From contig NZ_FNVS01000001.1 in NCBI RefSeq assembly GCF_900108035.1, positions 62,001-126,000 of the forward strand: a DNA stretch of 64,000 nt, read 5' to 3'. Each line of letters begins with the position of its first letter. The stretch's first letter is position 1. Below are positions 25,862-35,446 of the stretch, piece by piece. The notes below the pieces were generated by a model. That model was not told the DNA's origin, made no database searches, and saw only the letters and a list, made by a program, of their open reading frames with translations. This DNA is from Parabacteroides chinchillae (GTDB lineage Bacteria > Bacteroidota > Bacteroidia > Bacteroidales > Tannerellaceae). The position numbers and the translations under genes are program-made.

Positions 25862-27073
25862 CTAACAACCCACAGCTTCGGCTTTTTCTGCTTGCTCCAG
25901 TTTATATGCGCTGCGTGTAAGTTTCTCTACCCAGACGACAAAGATACCTGTTAATATTAAATTAAACACAATAGTTAACACGGAAATTATAAGGGCGGGA
26001 CCTCCTAAATTATAACCTAATGCTATAAAGATAACCCCGGCTCCCACTTCTCCACGGGTAAACATACCTATCGAAAGCGCCAGGCGTTCACGCTTGCGCC
26101 GTTCGCGATAAAAGAAGATAGGAAACAGTTTTCCTATATTAGACAGGAAAGAAACAACCACTACGTGCAAAATAATCATAGGCCATGACATCATGGGTTG
26201 CGCCCCCGTAATAGTGGCCACTTCGGACGACTGTCCTGCAAAGTCAATACCCAGGAATACCGGCATGCTGACACCCACAAGAAACATAAAAAGGTAAGAA
26301 ATAAGATCGGCCACACGATGTTCTACCTTTGTATCGATATGCTTATGCCTCATAATCATACCTACAACAAATGCAGGAAGAAGCACTTCAATGTGAATAC
26401 TTCCGTCTTCACCATACATCTTTTTAGAGACCAGATAAATAATCTGCGTTATGGCAAAAGTAACGACGGCATAGGTCAAAATGGCTTTCCAATCCTGGCG
26501 CACATTATACGAACCCATTTTTTTCCATCCCAGAATAAGCAAAAGCACAACGACCAGAATAATAACGCCCAACTGCCAACGCAAGCCTATCATCATAATT
26601 TGCAAAGGTATCATCAGCAAGATAGTATCGAGGTCGTCAAAGATGGCCAACACTTGCACTTTCTTGTACACCCACGAAGCCTTCAGTCCTGCCGCAGCCA
26701 GCATGGTAAACAAGATGCCGGCAGAAGTAGGCGCGGCAAAACGGCTCAACAATAAATTCTCTTTCCAGGCGTCCCATTGCCCCCAATACATTTCGGGAAG
26801 CAATATAAACATATAATATAACGCCACAAATATCCAGGGAAAAGCAGCCGTTGCCATTGCGATGAAATAGTCTTCGGTATATGATTTCCAGCGTGTCTTA
26901 TCAATCTCGAACTCCCGGCCTACATTAATCATAATGAATGACAGACAAACAAAGAGAAAGGTATTAGACACTGTCTTTACCAATGAATAGTTATCACCTG
27001 CCAGAGAAGGCAATATTTGTGAAACAACCAATCCTGACACTAAAAAGAAAGAAAACAATAGTACTTTTTTCAT
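25862..27073 (-). CDS. Cation:proton antiporter (CPA family)
   Basis: 403 aa with about 12 membrane helices, beginning MKKVLLFSFFLVSGLVVSQ. Helix patterns such as FDDLDTILLMIPLQIMMIG and the charged GMFTRGEVGAGVIFIALG (typical of the Na+/H+ exchanger family, where TRGEVG lies near the C-terminal half) support a CPA-type exchanger. The start is ATG 27073; the longer frame uses TTG. It is the first gene of a two-antiporter operon with nhaA, suggesting joint handling of Na+ or pH stress. Confidence 0.85.
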   Translation of the reverse strand: MKKVLLFSFFLVSGLVVSQILPSLAGDNYSLVKTVSNTFLFVCLSFIMINVGREFEIDKTRWKSYTEDYFIAMATAAFPWIFVALYYMFILLPEMYWGQWDAWKENLLLSRFAAPTSAGILFTMLAAAGLKASWVYKKVQVLAIFDDLDTILLMIPLQIMMIGLRWQLGVIILVVVLLLILGWKKMGSYNVRQDWKAILTYAVVTFAITQIIYLVSKKMYGEDGSIHIEVLLPAFVVGMIMRHKHIDTKVEHRVADLISYLFMFLVGVSMPVFLGIDFAGQSSEVATITGAQPMMSWPMIILHVVVVSFLSNIGKLFPIFFYRERRKRERLALSIGMFTRGEVGAGVIFIALGYNLGGPALIISVLTIVFNLILTGIFVVWVEKLTRSAYKLEQAEKAEAVGC

Positions 27074-27215
27074 TCGCAAATCTATTTTATTAATTGAAAC
27101 AATTGATATATAAGTTTTGTTGATAACGGTTAGCCAAAGGGCTCCCCACTCTCCCCTCCCTACGCTTTCGCTTTAGGCTGTGAAGAGGTTCGCAGCGTAC
27201 GGTACTGAGCAATCC

Positions 27216-27311
27216 CCCTTACTAGGGAGAATTTATCTCCCTAGTAAGGGAGAAATCATCCCGCCAGGTAGGGAGAAGTTATCCCCCCAGGTAGGGAGAT
27301 GACTCCGTGCC
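27216..27311. repeat. Hairpin plus three tandem GTAGGGAGA units
   Basis: CCCTTACTAGGGAGA (27216-27230) pairs perfectly with 27236-27250 around ATTTA. Running out of it are three degenerate 21-24 nt direct units starting at 27244, 27268 and 27291, each beginning GTA(A)GGGAGA and, for the first two, ending ATCCC-CCAG. It fills most of the 280-base gap between yigZ and the antiporter operon. The flanking 27120-27215 shows only short GC-rich inverted pieces. Confidence 0.75.
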
Positions 27312-27354
27312 CTACGGTGCAAAACATAGAATAGCCACAGTGGAGAGGTCCGGT

Positions 27355-27951
27355 TCATAGAAGCCGGGCTGTTTCCACCTTAAGCAGGCGGCTCTTGAGA
27401 CGTTCTGCTTTTCCCAGACGGATACGGAGTGTCATTTCACAGTCCATGTCGAAGTGTTGGGAGATAATCACCGGATTATCTTCTTTTACAATGCGCATGA
27501 TACTGTTCAGGTAGGGATACTCAAAGACAACGGTAATATCTTCATCTACCGTTCGTTCTTCTATTTCGGCGGCAGCAATGGCTTCGGCGGCGGCTGTGCG
27601 GTAAGCTACAATGAGCCCGCTGGTGCCCAGCTCAATTCCTCCAAAATAGCGGACTACAATGATAAGGATGTCTGTCAGTTCGTTCGAATTGATCTGCCCA
27701 AGAATGGGCTTACCGGCCGTAGACGAGGGTTCGCCGTCATCATTGGCACGAAAGGTTTGACGATCTGCTCCAAGCATATAAGCCCAACATACGTGGCGGG
27801 CATCATAGTATTGCTTACGGTATTGCTCCAGTTGCATCTTCACGTCATCGACCGTACGCACCGGAATAGCATACGAAATAAAGCGGCTGCGCTTTTCCGT
27901 ATAATATCCTTCTGCTACTTGTTTGATGGTTCTGTAACTGTCGTTTGCCAT
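27355..27951 (-). CDS. YigZ/IMPACT family protein
   Basis: 198 aa. The N-terminal UPF0029/Impact domain is clear: EKRSRFISYAIPV, ARHVCWAYMLG, DDGEPSSTAGKPIL, VVRYFGGIELGTSGL. The C-terminal DUF1949 ferredoxin-like domain runs from about residue 130. In other bacteria YigZ is linked to translation or proline-peptide handling, but its biochemical role is unsettled. It is the last gene of the five-gene unit starting with the CHU_C protein and follows the 72-aa gene by 3 bases. Confidence 0.9.
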   Translation of the reverse strand: MANDSYRTIKQVAEGYYTEKRSRFISYAIPVRTVDDVKMQLEQYRKQYYDARHVCWAYMLGADRQTFRANDDGEPSSTAGKPILGQINSNELTDILIIVVRYFGGIELGTSGLIVAYRTAAAEAIAAAEIEERTVDEDITVVFEYPYLNSIMRIVKEDNPVIISQHFDMDCEMTLRIRLGKAERLKSRLLKVETARLL

Positions 27952-27954
27952 AAA

Positions 27955-28173
27955 TTAATCAGGTATATGTGTTTTTTGTTCTTCGCGATAAGCGCGAAAG
28001 TCTTTCATTATCTCTTCAATTTCTTCTATAAAATAAGGATCTTTTACGTGCTTCTTCACAGCTTCAAAATAGGTTTCGATAGCAGGAAGCGCACAGATAT
28101 CCTGTCCGCGCAACACGAAGTAAGGTTCATCCTTCTCGGCACATTGCTTTATCATTTGAATGGGATTCTTCAT
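27955..28173 (-). CDS. Small conserved-looking protein, 72 aa
   Basis: No family name known to me. 72 residues, mostly helical and acidic: MKNPIQMIKQCAEKDEPYFV, then LRGQDICALPAIETYFEAV and a charged C-terminal helix. No signal peptide, so cytosolic. It is wedged 5 bases after uvrA and 3 bases before yigZ on the same strand, so it is clearly translated as part of that operon. Function unknown. Confidence 0.78.
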   Translation of the reverse strand: MKNPIQMIKQCAEKDEPYFVLRGQDICALPAIETYFEAVKKHVKDPYFIEEIEEIMKDFRAYREEQKTHIPD

Positions 28174-28178
28174 TCTGT

Positions 28179-31034
28179 TTACTTCTTTAGTTCTTCTTTT
28201 AAAAATGGAGCAGTAAAGCCTGCTTTGCTCGCAGCAAGAGCTTCGGGAGTACCGGTAAACAAAACTTGTCCGCCGCGGCGGCCGCCTTCGGGTCCCATGT
28301 CTATTACGTAGTCGGCACTTTTGATAACGTCCAGGTTGTGTTCTATCACAATAATGGTGTTGCCCTTATCTACCAACTTATTCAAGACGCCCAGCAAGAC
28401 GCGTATGTCTTCAAAATGCAGTCCGGTAGTCGGTTCATCCAGTACATACAGAGTGCGGCCCGTATCACGTTTGGACAATTCCGTTGCAAGCTTCACGCGC
28501 TGGCTCTCTCCTCCGGATAAGGTAGTAGAAGGCTGTCCGAGCTTAATATAGCCCAGGCCTACATCTTGCAAGACCTTCACTTTTGATAAAATAGAGGGGA
28601 TATTTTCGAAGAACTCCACCGCCATGTTGATCGTCATATCCAATATATCGGCTATGGACTTACCCCGGAAACGAACCTCCAGCGTCTCACGGTTATAGCG
28701 TTTGCCATGACAGTCTTCGCAAGGAACCAGCACGTCGGGCAGGAAATTCATTTCTATCGTCTTATATCCATTGCCTTTGCAGGTCTCGCAACGTCCGCCG
28801 GAGACATTAAACGAAAAACGTCCGGGTTTATAGCCCCTCACTTTCGATTCCGGCAGGTCTACAAACAGGCTGCGTATATCTGAAAAGACGCCCGTATATG
28901 TTGCCGGATTGCTCCGGGGCGAACGGCCTATGGGCGATTGGTCTACGTTCACTATTTTATCAATATTATCTATGCCCTCTACCGAATCGTAAGCCAACGG
29001 ATCTTCCAATGAACGATAGAAATATTGACTCAGTATGGGTTGCAGAGTCCTGTTTATCAGAGTAGACTTCCCACTGCCGGAAACACCTGTCACACATATA
29101 AATGTGCCTAAAGGGAAAGTGACATCCACATTCTTGAGGTTATTCCCCTTCGCTCCTTTGATTGTTATAAATTGTCCGTTTCCTTTACGGCGTTCGGCGG
29201 GAATAGCAATTTCGGTCTTGCCATTCAGATAAGCCGAAGTAAGCGTATCCGATTTGAGCATCTCGGCTGGTGTTCCTTCAAATACCACTTCTCCTCCCAA
29301 ACGGCCTGCTTTAGGTCCCATATCTACCACATAATCGGCATTGAGCATCATATCCTTATCATGCTCTACAACAATAACGGAGTTGCCTGTATCACGTAAT
29401 TGCTTCAGGGAATTTATCAGACGGACATTATCCCGCTGATGCAAACCGATACTGGGTTCATCCAGTATGTAGAGTACATTTACCAATTGGCTTCCTATCT
29501 GGGTTGCCAAACGAATACGCTGGCTCTCTCCTCCGGATAAGGTAGCCGAAGCACGGTTTAACGAAAGATAATCCAAGCCTACATCCAACAGGAATTTCAG
29601 GCGCGAACGGATTTCCTTCAATATCTCCACCGCTATTTGCCGTTGTTTAGGATCAAGCCTGTCTTCCAGATCTTTTACCCATTCATTCAGTTCGGATATA
29701 TCGAAAGCTGATATCTCGGCTATATTCTTTCCTGCGATAAGATAATGCAAGGCTTCCTGATTAAGTCTCTGCCCATTACATTCGGGGCAAACAGACATTT
29801 TGATAAACTGTCCGGCCCATTTCTGAGCAGAGGCGGAGGCTTCGTTCTCCTGTTGCATCATTATATATTTGGCAACTCCCTCGTATGACAGGAAATAGTT
29901 GGAATTACCCAAAGAATCGTTTTTTATCTGGAGACGTTCGTCCGTCCCGTTCATAATTTCATCTATCGCTTCTTCGGGAATATCCTTAACGGGAGTCTTG
30001 ATAGTTACGCCATACTTATCACAAATAGCTTCTATCTGCCAAAAGATAAGCGAGTTTTTATACTTTCCCAAAGCTACAATACCTCCGTTGTATATACTTA
30101 AAGAAGGATCAGGAACGATCTTCTCCATGTCCAGGAGGTTGACCTGCCCTAATCCTTTACACTTCGGACAAGCTCCCTGTGGCGAGTTAAATGAAAAGTT
30201 ATGTGGTGCAGGTTCGCTATATGAAAGTCCGGTAGCCGGGTCCATCAGGCGGCGGCTATAATGACGTACTTCATTCGTATCGGCATCAAGTACAAGTATT
30301 AAGCCATCTCCCTGCTTCATGGCAATTTTCAGACTTTCTTTCAAACGACGCTCATCGGAAGCAGATACGACCAGCTTGTCTATAACGACCTCAATGCTAT
30401 GCATCTTATAGCGATCCAACTTCATGCCATGAAATATTTCCTTCAATTCACCGTCAACCCGAACATTAATGTATCCTTTCTTACGGATTTGCTCAAACAG
30501 TTCCTTATAATGTCCTTTACGATTACGCACTAAGGGAGCCAGCAAATAGGTCTTTTTGCCTTGATACCTTTCAAGGATCAATTGCAGAACCTGTTCTTCG
30601 GTGTACTTCACCATTTTCTCACCGCTCAGATATGAATAAGCTTCACCGGCACGGGCATAGAGCAAACGGAAAAAGTCATATATCTCAGTTGTTGTACCTA
30701 CCGTAGAACGGGGGTTTTTGTTTGTTGTCTTCTGTTCTATCGAGATAACCGGACTCAGGCCTGTTATTTTATCAACATCTGGGCGTTCCATATTTCCCAG
30801 AAAATTACGGGCATACGCAGAAAAGGTTTCCACATAGCGTCTTTGTCCTTCTGCAAAAATGGTATCGAATGCCAAAGAAGATTTTCCACTACCACTCATA
30901 CCCGTAATAACGGACAATTTGTTACGTGGTATCTCTACATCTATATTTTTAAGATTATGAACACGGGCTCCCCATACGGAAATACGCCCACCCTCTAATT
31001 TATCTTGATTACTCATTCTTTTCTCTTCTTTCAT
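28179..31034 (-). CDS. uvrA: UvrABC excinuclease ATPase subunit A
   Basis: Damage-recognition ATPase of nucleotide excision repair, about 950 aa. Two ABC modules: Walker A GMSGSGKSSLAFDT (near residue 50) and GVSGSGKSTLINRT (about residue 640), each with an LSGGESQR(I/V) signature. The zinc modules are CPKCKGLG, CPECNGQRL, and CETCKGNGYKT with CEDCHGKRYN. The start is uncertain: ATG 31034 overlaps the upstream stop (ATGA) and suggests coupling; ATG 31016 (MSNQDKLEGG) is the other candidate and fits the family length equally well. Transcribed after the lytic transglycosylase gene. Confidence 0.95.
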   Translation of the reverse strand: MKEEKRMSNQDKLEGGRISVWGARVHNLKNIDVEIPRNKLSVITGMSGSGKSSLAFDTIFAEGQRRYVETFSAYARNFLGNMERPDVDKITGLSPVISIEQKTTNKNPRSTVGTTTEIYDFFRLLYARAGEAYSYLSGEKMVKYTEEQVLQLILERYQGKKTYLLAPLVRNRKGHYKELFEQIRKKGYINVRVDGELKEIFHGMKLDRYKMHSIEVVIDKLVVSASDERRLKESLKIAMKQGDGLILVLDADTNEVRHYSRRLMDPATGLSYSEPAPHNFSFNSPQGACPKCKGLGQVNLLDMEKIVPDPSLSIYNGGIVALGKYKNSLIFWQIEAICDKYGVTIKTPVKDIPEEAIDEIMNGTDERLQIKNDSLGNSNYFLSYEGVAKYIMMQQENEASASAQKWAGQFIKMSVCPECNGQRLNQEALHYLIAGKNIAEISAFDISELNEWVKDLEDRLDPKQRQIAVEILKEIRSRLKFLLDVGLDYLSLNRASATLSGGESQRIRLATQIGSQLVNVLYILDEPSIGLHQRDNVRLINSLKQLRDTGNSVIVVEHDKDMMLNADYVVDMGPKAGRLGGEVVFEGTPAEMLKSDTLTSAYLNGKTEIAIPAERRKGNGQFITIKGAKGNNLKNVDVTFPLGTFICVTGVSGSGKSTLINRTLQPILSQYFYRSLEDPLAYDSVEGIDNIDKIVNVDQSPIGRSPRSNPATYTGVFSDIRSLFVDLPESKVRGYKPGRFSFNVSGGRCETCKGNGYKTIEMNFLPDVLVPCEDCHGKRYNRETLEVRFRGKSIADILDMTINMAVEFFENIPSILSKVKVLQDVGLGYIKLGQPSTTLSGGESQRVKLATELSKRDTGRTLYVLDEPTTGLHFEDIRVLLGVLNKLVDKGNTIIVIEHNLDVIKSADYVIDMGPEGGRRGGQVLFTGTPEALAASKAGFTAPFLKEELKK

Positions 31035-31996
31035 TTCACCACCCAATCCGGATTATGGACTACGGTATTAGGTGTTTTATAGTACAAATCCTTTTCCTGT
31101 GGTATCTGTATTTTATATGTTGCGCCTCCTGTTATAAGTTTACGGTCGCGCAACCAGGGATTAAAGCGTTTTAAGTCGGCATAAGTAATACCGTGCTCTT
31201 TAGCAAAAACAGACAAATCGGGAATATCCGAAGATACAACAACTTCCGTACACTCAAAAGGTTTATACAAGTCTCGGGCACGAAGCACAAATCCATATTT
31301 GTACGGATTCTCAAATATCTGCTTTATAGCCATAATACGATACACATAACGGGTAGTTTCTTCCACTAACCAAAGATCAAAAGTGTTATCGGCATCTTGT
31401 TTTTGCAATTCTCCCGAAATACGTCCCATACCGGCATTATATGATGAAGCCACAACAGCCCAATCTCCATATTTATTATATGCCGCTTTCAAATAGCGAC
31501 AAGCAGCCTGAGTTGATTTCTCCACATTACAACGTTCGTCAACCGTAGGAGTAACCGAACAACCATATTGTTTAGCCGTCCCTTCCAATAACTGCCACAT
31601 TCCAACGGCTCTTGCCGGGGAAGTTACGCGAGGATCGAGAAAGCTTTCTATCACGGCCAGATATTTAAAGTCGTCAGGGATATTATTTGCTTTCAAAATG
31701 GGTTCGATAATCGGGAAATAACGGTTTGCCCGCTTTATAAGCAACATTGTATTGGCATGAAAATAAGTGAAACTACTTAATTCCCTGTCAAACCCTTCCC
31801 GCATATTATACCGGGTAATATCGATCATTTTACCACAGAAAGGCACTGTATTAGGAATTTCCGGAGAAACAGTCATCGACGAAACAACAGGACGTTGCTC
31901 CATTTCCTTTTCCGAATCATTTGAACCTAAAGACAAACACGCTGTCAGGCAAATTAAGCTTCCAGCACAAAAGCTAATAACACTATTCTTAGTCAT
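31031..31996 (-). CDS. Lytic transglycosylase lipoprotein (SLT domain)
   Basis: Cleaves peptidoglycan glycan strands in the periplasm. About 321 aa: lipoprotein signal (MTKNSVISFCAGSLICLTAC), then an SLT/goose-lysozyme fold with the catalytic Glu in LAVIESFLDPRVTSPARAVG, followed by MWQLLEGTAKQYG and ASSYNAGMGRI, typical of MltD-like enzymes. The C-terminus (from about 270) looks like one degenerate LysM-type repeat (FAKEHGITYADLKRFNPWL). ATG 31996 overlaps the stop of the CHU_C gene by 8 bases (ATGACTAA), implying translational coupling; an upstream ATG at 32008 is less likely. Confidence 0.9.
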   Translation of the reverse strand: MTKNSVISFCAGSLICLTACLSLGSNDSEKEMEQRPVVSSMTVSPEIPNTVPFCGKMIDITRYNMREGFDRELSSFTYFHANTMLLIKRANRYFPIIEPILKANNIPDDFKYLAVIESFLDPRVTSPARAVGMWQLLEGTAKQYGCSVTPTVDERCNVEKSTQAACRYLKAAYNKYGDWAVVASSYNAGMGRISGELQKQDADNTFDLWLVEETTRYVYRIMAIKQIFENPYKYGFVLRARDLYKPFECTEVVVSSDIPDLSVFAKEHGITYADLKRFNPWLRDRKLITGGATYKIQIPQEKDLYYKTPNTVVHNPDWVVK

Positions 31997-33332
31997 GAAT
32001 CTGATCATCTATTGTTTTGGGGCGAAGAAGATTAATATCTCCGCTCTTTTTATATTTCTTACCATCCGAACCGGTTGCTTCTATCACATAGAAATAAACG
32101 CCGGGCGGAACATATTTTCCCCCTTTTTTACCATCCCATCCTTGCGAAGGATCAGTCCAATGGAACATTTGAGACCCCCAGCGGTTGAAGATAGTTCCGC
32201 TAAAACGGACTAATGATTTATAAACGACCTTAAATTCGTCGTTTATTCCGGGAGTTGTCCCCGGCGAAAATGCATTAGGTATATCAAGGAAAGATTCTGA
32301 AATTGATAATTGAATCTCTTCCATATCCGAACAAACACCCGTTCGGTCACTTACTTCCAGACGGGCTGTAAACTCTCCTGCCTGCTGGAATGTATATTCT
32401 ATTTCTTCTCCCGGATAACGGATAATAGGTTCGATCTCTTCATCTTCCGAATTTCCATCCTGAGGAGTTTTATAAATAGTCCACACATAAATAGCCGCTA
32501 CCGGATCATTCGCACGGGCAGTAAAACGGATAGTGACCGGTGCCGAAAATCCGTCCCCTGTAGTCGACATATTTAACGATTCGTCTGCAACAAAAGAGGA
32601 GTCAGCATACATTTCAATAGCAACAGCCGGATATTCTCCCGTACTTATAGACTTTTCAACATTAAAGTATTTGGCAAACTGGTCGCCTTTCAATAAAAAA
32701 TCCGTATCACACAATGGAGCCGGCAAAGAAACAGAGAAAGGATCTGAAGTTGCCACCTTCTTCTCTATACGAGAAAACACTTTCAAATCTTTCGAATACT
32801 CCATCGTATTATAAACAATTTCAAATTCGCGCTTTACTTCACTCTCCATTCCCGAAGGAGTACGATACGACAATTTATCCATTTCTGCCGTTCCTGTCAA
32901 ACGCACTGCAGAGCAAGGGTTCCCTTTATCCGACACATATAAGCCGGATATGTTAAAAGCATGCTTACCATAATCGATAATCCACACATAACGTTGCTGT
33001 ATAATGGCGGATTCACCCACAAAATAACCATAGCCATCTTCTACATTCCGAATTATGGAAGTAGTGCCGTTCTGAATACACGGAATTTTTTCTGCGTCCT
33101 GCATCCGGGTCTTATACCGGTACCATTGATGGGAAGTTGATGATGACGTGTAACTTATCTCTGTATTATTTACTCCATAAACCATATATACCTGCAAACG
33201 GTTCTTTGTATCATCTTCCGCAAGCATAGGTGCTCCTTTTCCGCCAGTCACGCGATATTGGGCGTGCGCAGCCAGAACAGCAAATAGTAAATAAATAATT
33301 ACACCTGACTTCCTTAAAATTCCTTTTAACAT
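31989..33332 (-). CDS. Secreted protein with CHU_C (T9SS type B) C-terminal domain
   Basis: 447 aa. Signal peptide (MLKGILRKSGVIIYLLFAVLAAHA). Residues 25-240 are beta-rich with no recognised fold. An Ig/PKD-like domain (about 250-345) and a gliding-motility-associated C-terminal domain follow: PNAFSPGTTPGINDEFKV, FNRWGSQMFHW, GKYVPPGVYFYVIEATG. In Bacteroidetes that domain is a type 9 secretion sorting signal for cell-surface delivery. It heads an operon with a lytic transglycosylase, uvrA, the 72-aa gene and yigZ, and has its own promoter box. Confidence 0.85.
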   Translation of the reverse strand: MLKGILRKSGVIIYLLFAVLAAHAQYRVTGGKGAPMLAEDDTKNRLQVYMVYGVNNTEISYTSSSTSHQWYRYKTRMQDAEKIPCIQNGTTSIIRNVEDGYGYFVGESAIIQQRYVWIIDYGKHAFNISGLYVSDKGNPCSAVRLTGTAEMDKLSYRTPSGMESEVKREFEIVYNTMEYSKDLKVFSRIEKKVATSDPFSVSLPAPLCDTDFLLKGDQFAKYFNVEKSISTGEYPAVAIEMYADSSFVADESLNMSTTGDGFSAPVTIRFTARANDPVAAIYVWTIYKTPQDGNSEDEEIEPIIRYPGEEIEYTFQQAGEFTARLEVSDRTGVCSDMEEIQLSISESFLDIPNAFSPGTTPGINDEFKVVYKSLVRFSGTIFNRWGSQMFHWTDPSQGWDGKKGGKYVPPGVYFYVIEATGSDGKKYKKSGDINLLRPKTIDDQIHD

Positions 33333-33390
33333 ATAGACTTCTTCTTTATCTCTGATATTGACACTTAAACAAGGCTCATATCAGGGGCTA

Positions 33391-33398
33391 CAAAGATA
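33391..33398 (-). promoter_or_regulatory. -7 promoter box for the CHU_C-uvrA operon
   Basis: Minus strand TATCTTTG; predicted start near 33384, leader of about 50 nt. Apart from this and the plus-strand box at 33617, the 313-base divergent region shows nothing notable. Confidence 0.65.
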
Positions 33399-33616
33399 GG
33401 GATTTTTAGAAACATTTATCCTATAAGTTAATAAACGATGTGTATGTTAGTGAAGAAATGTCCCCCTTTTATTTTACTTTAATTTGGGTAGGCATCTGTT
33501 CTTAAAAAGATTAGCGACCTGAATAACACAGATGTAGTTCGCAATTAGCAGAAGGTAGGAAAACCAATTTTACAATATTACAAGATATTTCGTTAGTATT
33601 TTATACGGACATACAT

Positions 33617-33624
33617 TATCTTTG
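33617..33624 (+). promoter_or_regulatory. -7 promoter box for the LysM gene
   Basis: TATCTTTG on the plus strand; predicted start near 33631, leader of about 16 nt to the ATG at 33647. Confidence 0.65.
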
Positions 33625-33646
33625 TAGCAAATATTCTAAACAGCAA

Positions 33647-35446
33647 ATGAATAAGATCAGCGTATACGTAGTAACACTTTTTTTCAGCTTCATCAGTGTA
33701 TCTCTTTATTCACAGAGTAATCACAAAAAAGCTTCGACCATTTACGAACAAAGCGATGACATATTTTATCACACTATTGAACAAGGACAAACAGTATATG
33801 CCATTGCCACGATGTATGGCGTAAGTGTAGATGATATTTACCGTCTGAATCCGGAAAGTAAAGAAGGTATCAAAGCCGGTGCCGTATTAAAAATACCCCA
33901 AAAAGACACAGCCTCTTCTTCCGATAAAAATCTTGCCGGCAACTATACATATCATACAATACAACCAAAAGAAACACTATATTCCCTATCTGTAAAATAT
34001 GCTGTACCGGCAGAAAACATTATACAGGCAAACCCAGGATTGTCTGCATCAACCTTTAACATTGGTAAAATTATCCGTATCCCGGCAACAAAAATAGAAG
34101 CCTTGCCTACTACAGAAAAGAAAACTGTAACCAAAGAAATTGAGTACACAATCGAGAAAAAAGAAACAATGTACCGCATATGCAGGAAATTCAATATTTC
34201 CAGTAATGAATTAATCAAATATAATCCCAAATTAAAAAACGGAATAAAGGCCGGCATGGTTATCAAAATACCTGTACAATCCGAAGAAACAGTAACAGAG
34301 ATGGCTGTTGCCCCAAAAGAGCATGATGTAAATGCCTTATTATCTACACCGAAAGACATTAAACGGGTAGATATGATAAAGATAGCATTGCTGCTCCCAT
34401 TTATGACTAATGAATCCGTAGCTTCCGCCGCAACTTCCCGTTTTATTGAATACTATGAAGGCTTACTGCTAGCAGTAGACAGTATGCGCAATATGGGATG
34501 CAATATCGAATTGTCTGTGTATGACACTGGCAACGGAACTAAAAAATTAAATGAAATACTCAAGGAAGATGCTCTCAGAGATGCTAATTTGATCATTGGC
34601 GCCGTACAGAACGAACAAATTACTCCCGTAGCAAACTTCGCTCAAAAGCACAATATTAAATATATCATTCCTTTTACATCCAAAAACGATGACGTCTTGT
34701 CAAATGCATCCGTATTCCAGGTAAATACTCCTCATTCTTATTTGTATTCAAAAGCATCGCAAGCCGGATGCGATCTTTTTGCGGATTACAACATTATATT
34801 ATTGGATATAAAAGACAAAGAAGAAAAAACTGATTTCATCAAAGCTTTTAAAGCGGAAATGAAAGGCCGCCAAATAAAATACAAGGAATTACCATATCAT
34901 GCCGAAACATTCCAAACAGACATAGAACAATTGATGAGTAAAGATAAACGTAACGTAGTCATTCCGACTTCCGGATCTTTAGACGCGCTCAACAAAATAA
35001 AATCACCGTTACGGATGTTGGCCGAATCAACACCGGAATATGGTATAACCCTGTTCGGTTACCCCGAATGGCAAACCTATACACGTGAATGCCTGGAAGA
35101 TTTTTATGCCCTCAATACGTATATCTATAGCAACTTCTACGCTGACAATCTGGCAGCCAACGTACAGAACTTTTATACCTCATATAAAACATGGTACAGC
35201 AAAAACCTTATTAATACTTTCCCTAAATACGGTATTTTAGGCTTTGACACCGGTATGTATTTTATAAGCGCTATTCATAAATACGGTGCCAATTTTGAAA
35301 ACAATCTGGATAAGATTAAGTACGCCAGCATACAAACAGGATTTGATTTCCACCGCGTTAATAACTGGGGAGGATTCATCAATACAAACCTCTTCATTGT
35401 CCATTATAATAATGATTACACGGTAACACGGACTGAATTAAGATGA
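33647..35446 (+). CDS. LysM-periplasmic-binding-protein fusion
   Basis: 599 aa exported protein. Signal peptide residues 1-22. Three LysM repeats follow (about 42-85, 102-146, 164-209), each with the YHTI.. / NP / G..L.IP pattern that binds peptidoglycan glycans. From about residue 235 (VDMIKIALLLPFM) the rest is a type 1 periplasmic-binding fold like amino-acid ABC receptors (Peripla_BP_6), including ELSVYDTGNG and ANLIIGAVQ. No transporter genes are adjacent, so the receptor part probably acts as a sensor or scaffold tied to the cell wall. Its stop overlaps the next start (ATGA). Confidence 0.85.
   Translation: MNKISVYVVTLFFSFISVSLYSQSNHKKASTIYEQSDDIFYHTIEQGQTVYAIATMYGVSVDDIYRLNPESKEGIKAGAVLKIPQKDTASSSDKNLAGNYTYHTIQPKETLYSLSVKYAVPAENIIQANPGLSASTFNIGKIIRIPATKIEALPTTEKKTVTKEIEYTIEKKETMYRICRKFNISSNELIKYNPKLKNGIKAGMVIKIPVQSEETVTEMAVAPKEHDVNALLSTPKDIKRVDMIKIALLLPFMTNESVASAATSRFIEYYEGLLLAVDSMRNMGCNIELSVYDTGNGTKKLNEILKEDALRDANLIIGAVQNEQITPVANFAQKHNIKYIIPFTSKNDDVLSNASVFQVNTPHSYLYSKASQAGCDLFADYNIILLDIKDKEEKTDFIKAFKAEMKGRQIKYKELPYHAETFQTDIEQLMSKDKRNVVIPTSGSLDALNKIKSPLRMLAESTPEYGITLFGYPEWQTYTRECLEDFYALNTYIYSNFYADNLAANVQNFYTSYKTWYSKNLINTFPKYGILGFDTGMYFISAIHKYGANFENNLDKIKYASIQTGFDFHRVNNWGGFINTNLFIVHYNNDYTVTRTELR

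Noticed and set aside
27077-27084. TAGATTTG on the minus strand as a promoter for the antiporter operon
   Set aside because: It fits TAnnTTTG but lies so close to the start codon that the transcript would begin inside the gene.
27454-28311. 285-residue plus-strand frame over yigZ, the 72-aa gene and the uvrA end
   Set aside because: It lies antisense to three genes with clear motifs or tight operon spacing and shows no domain.
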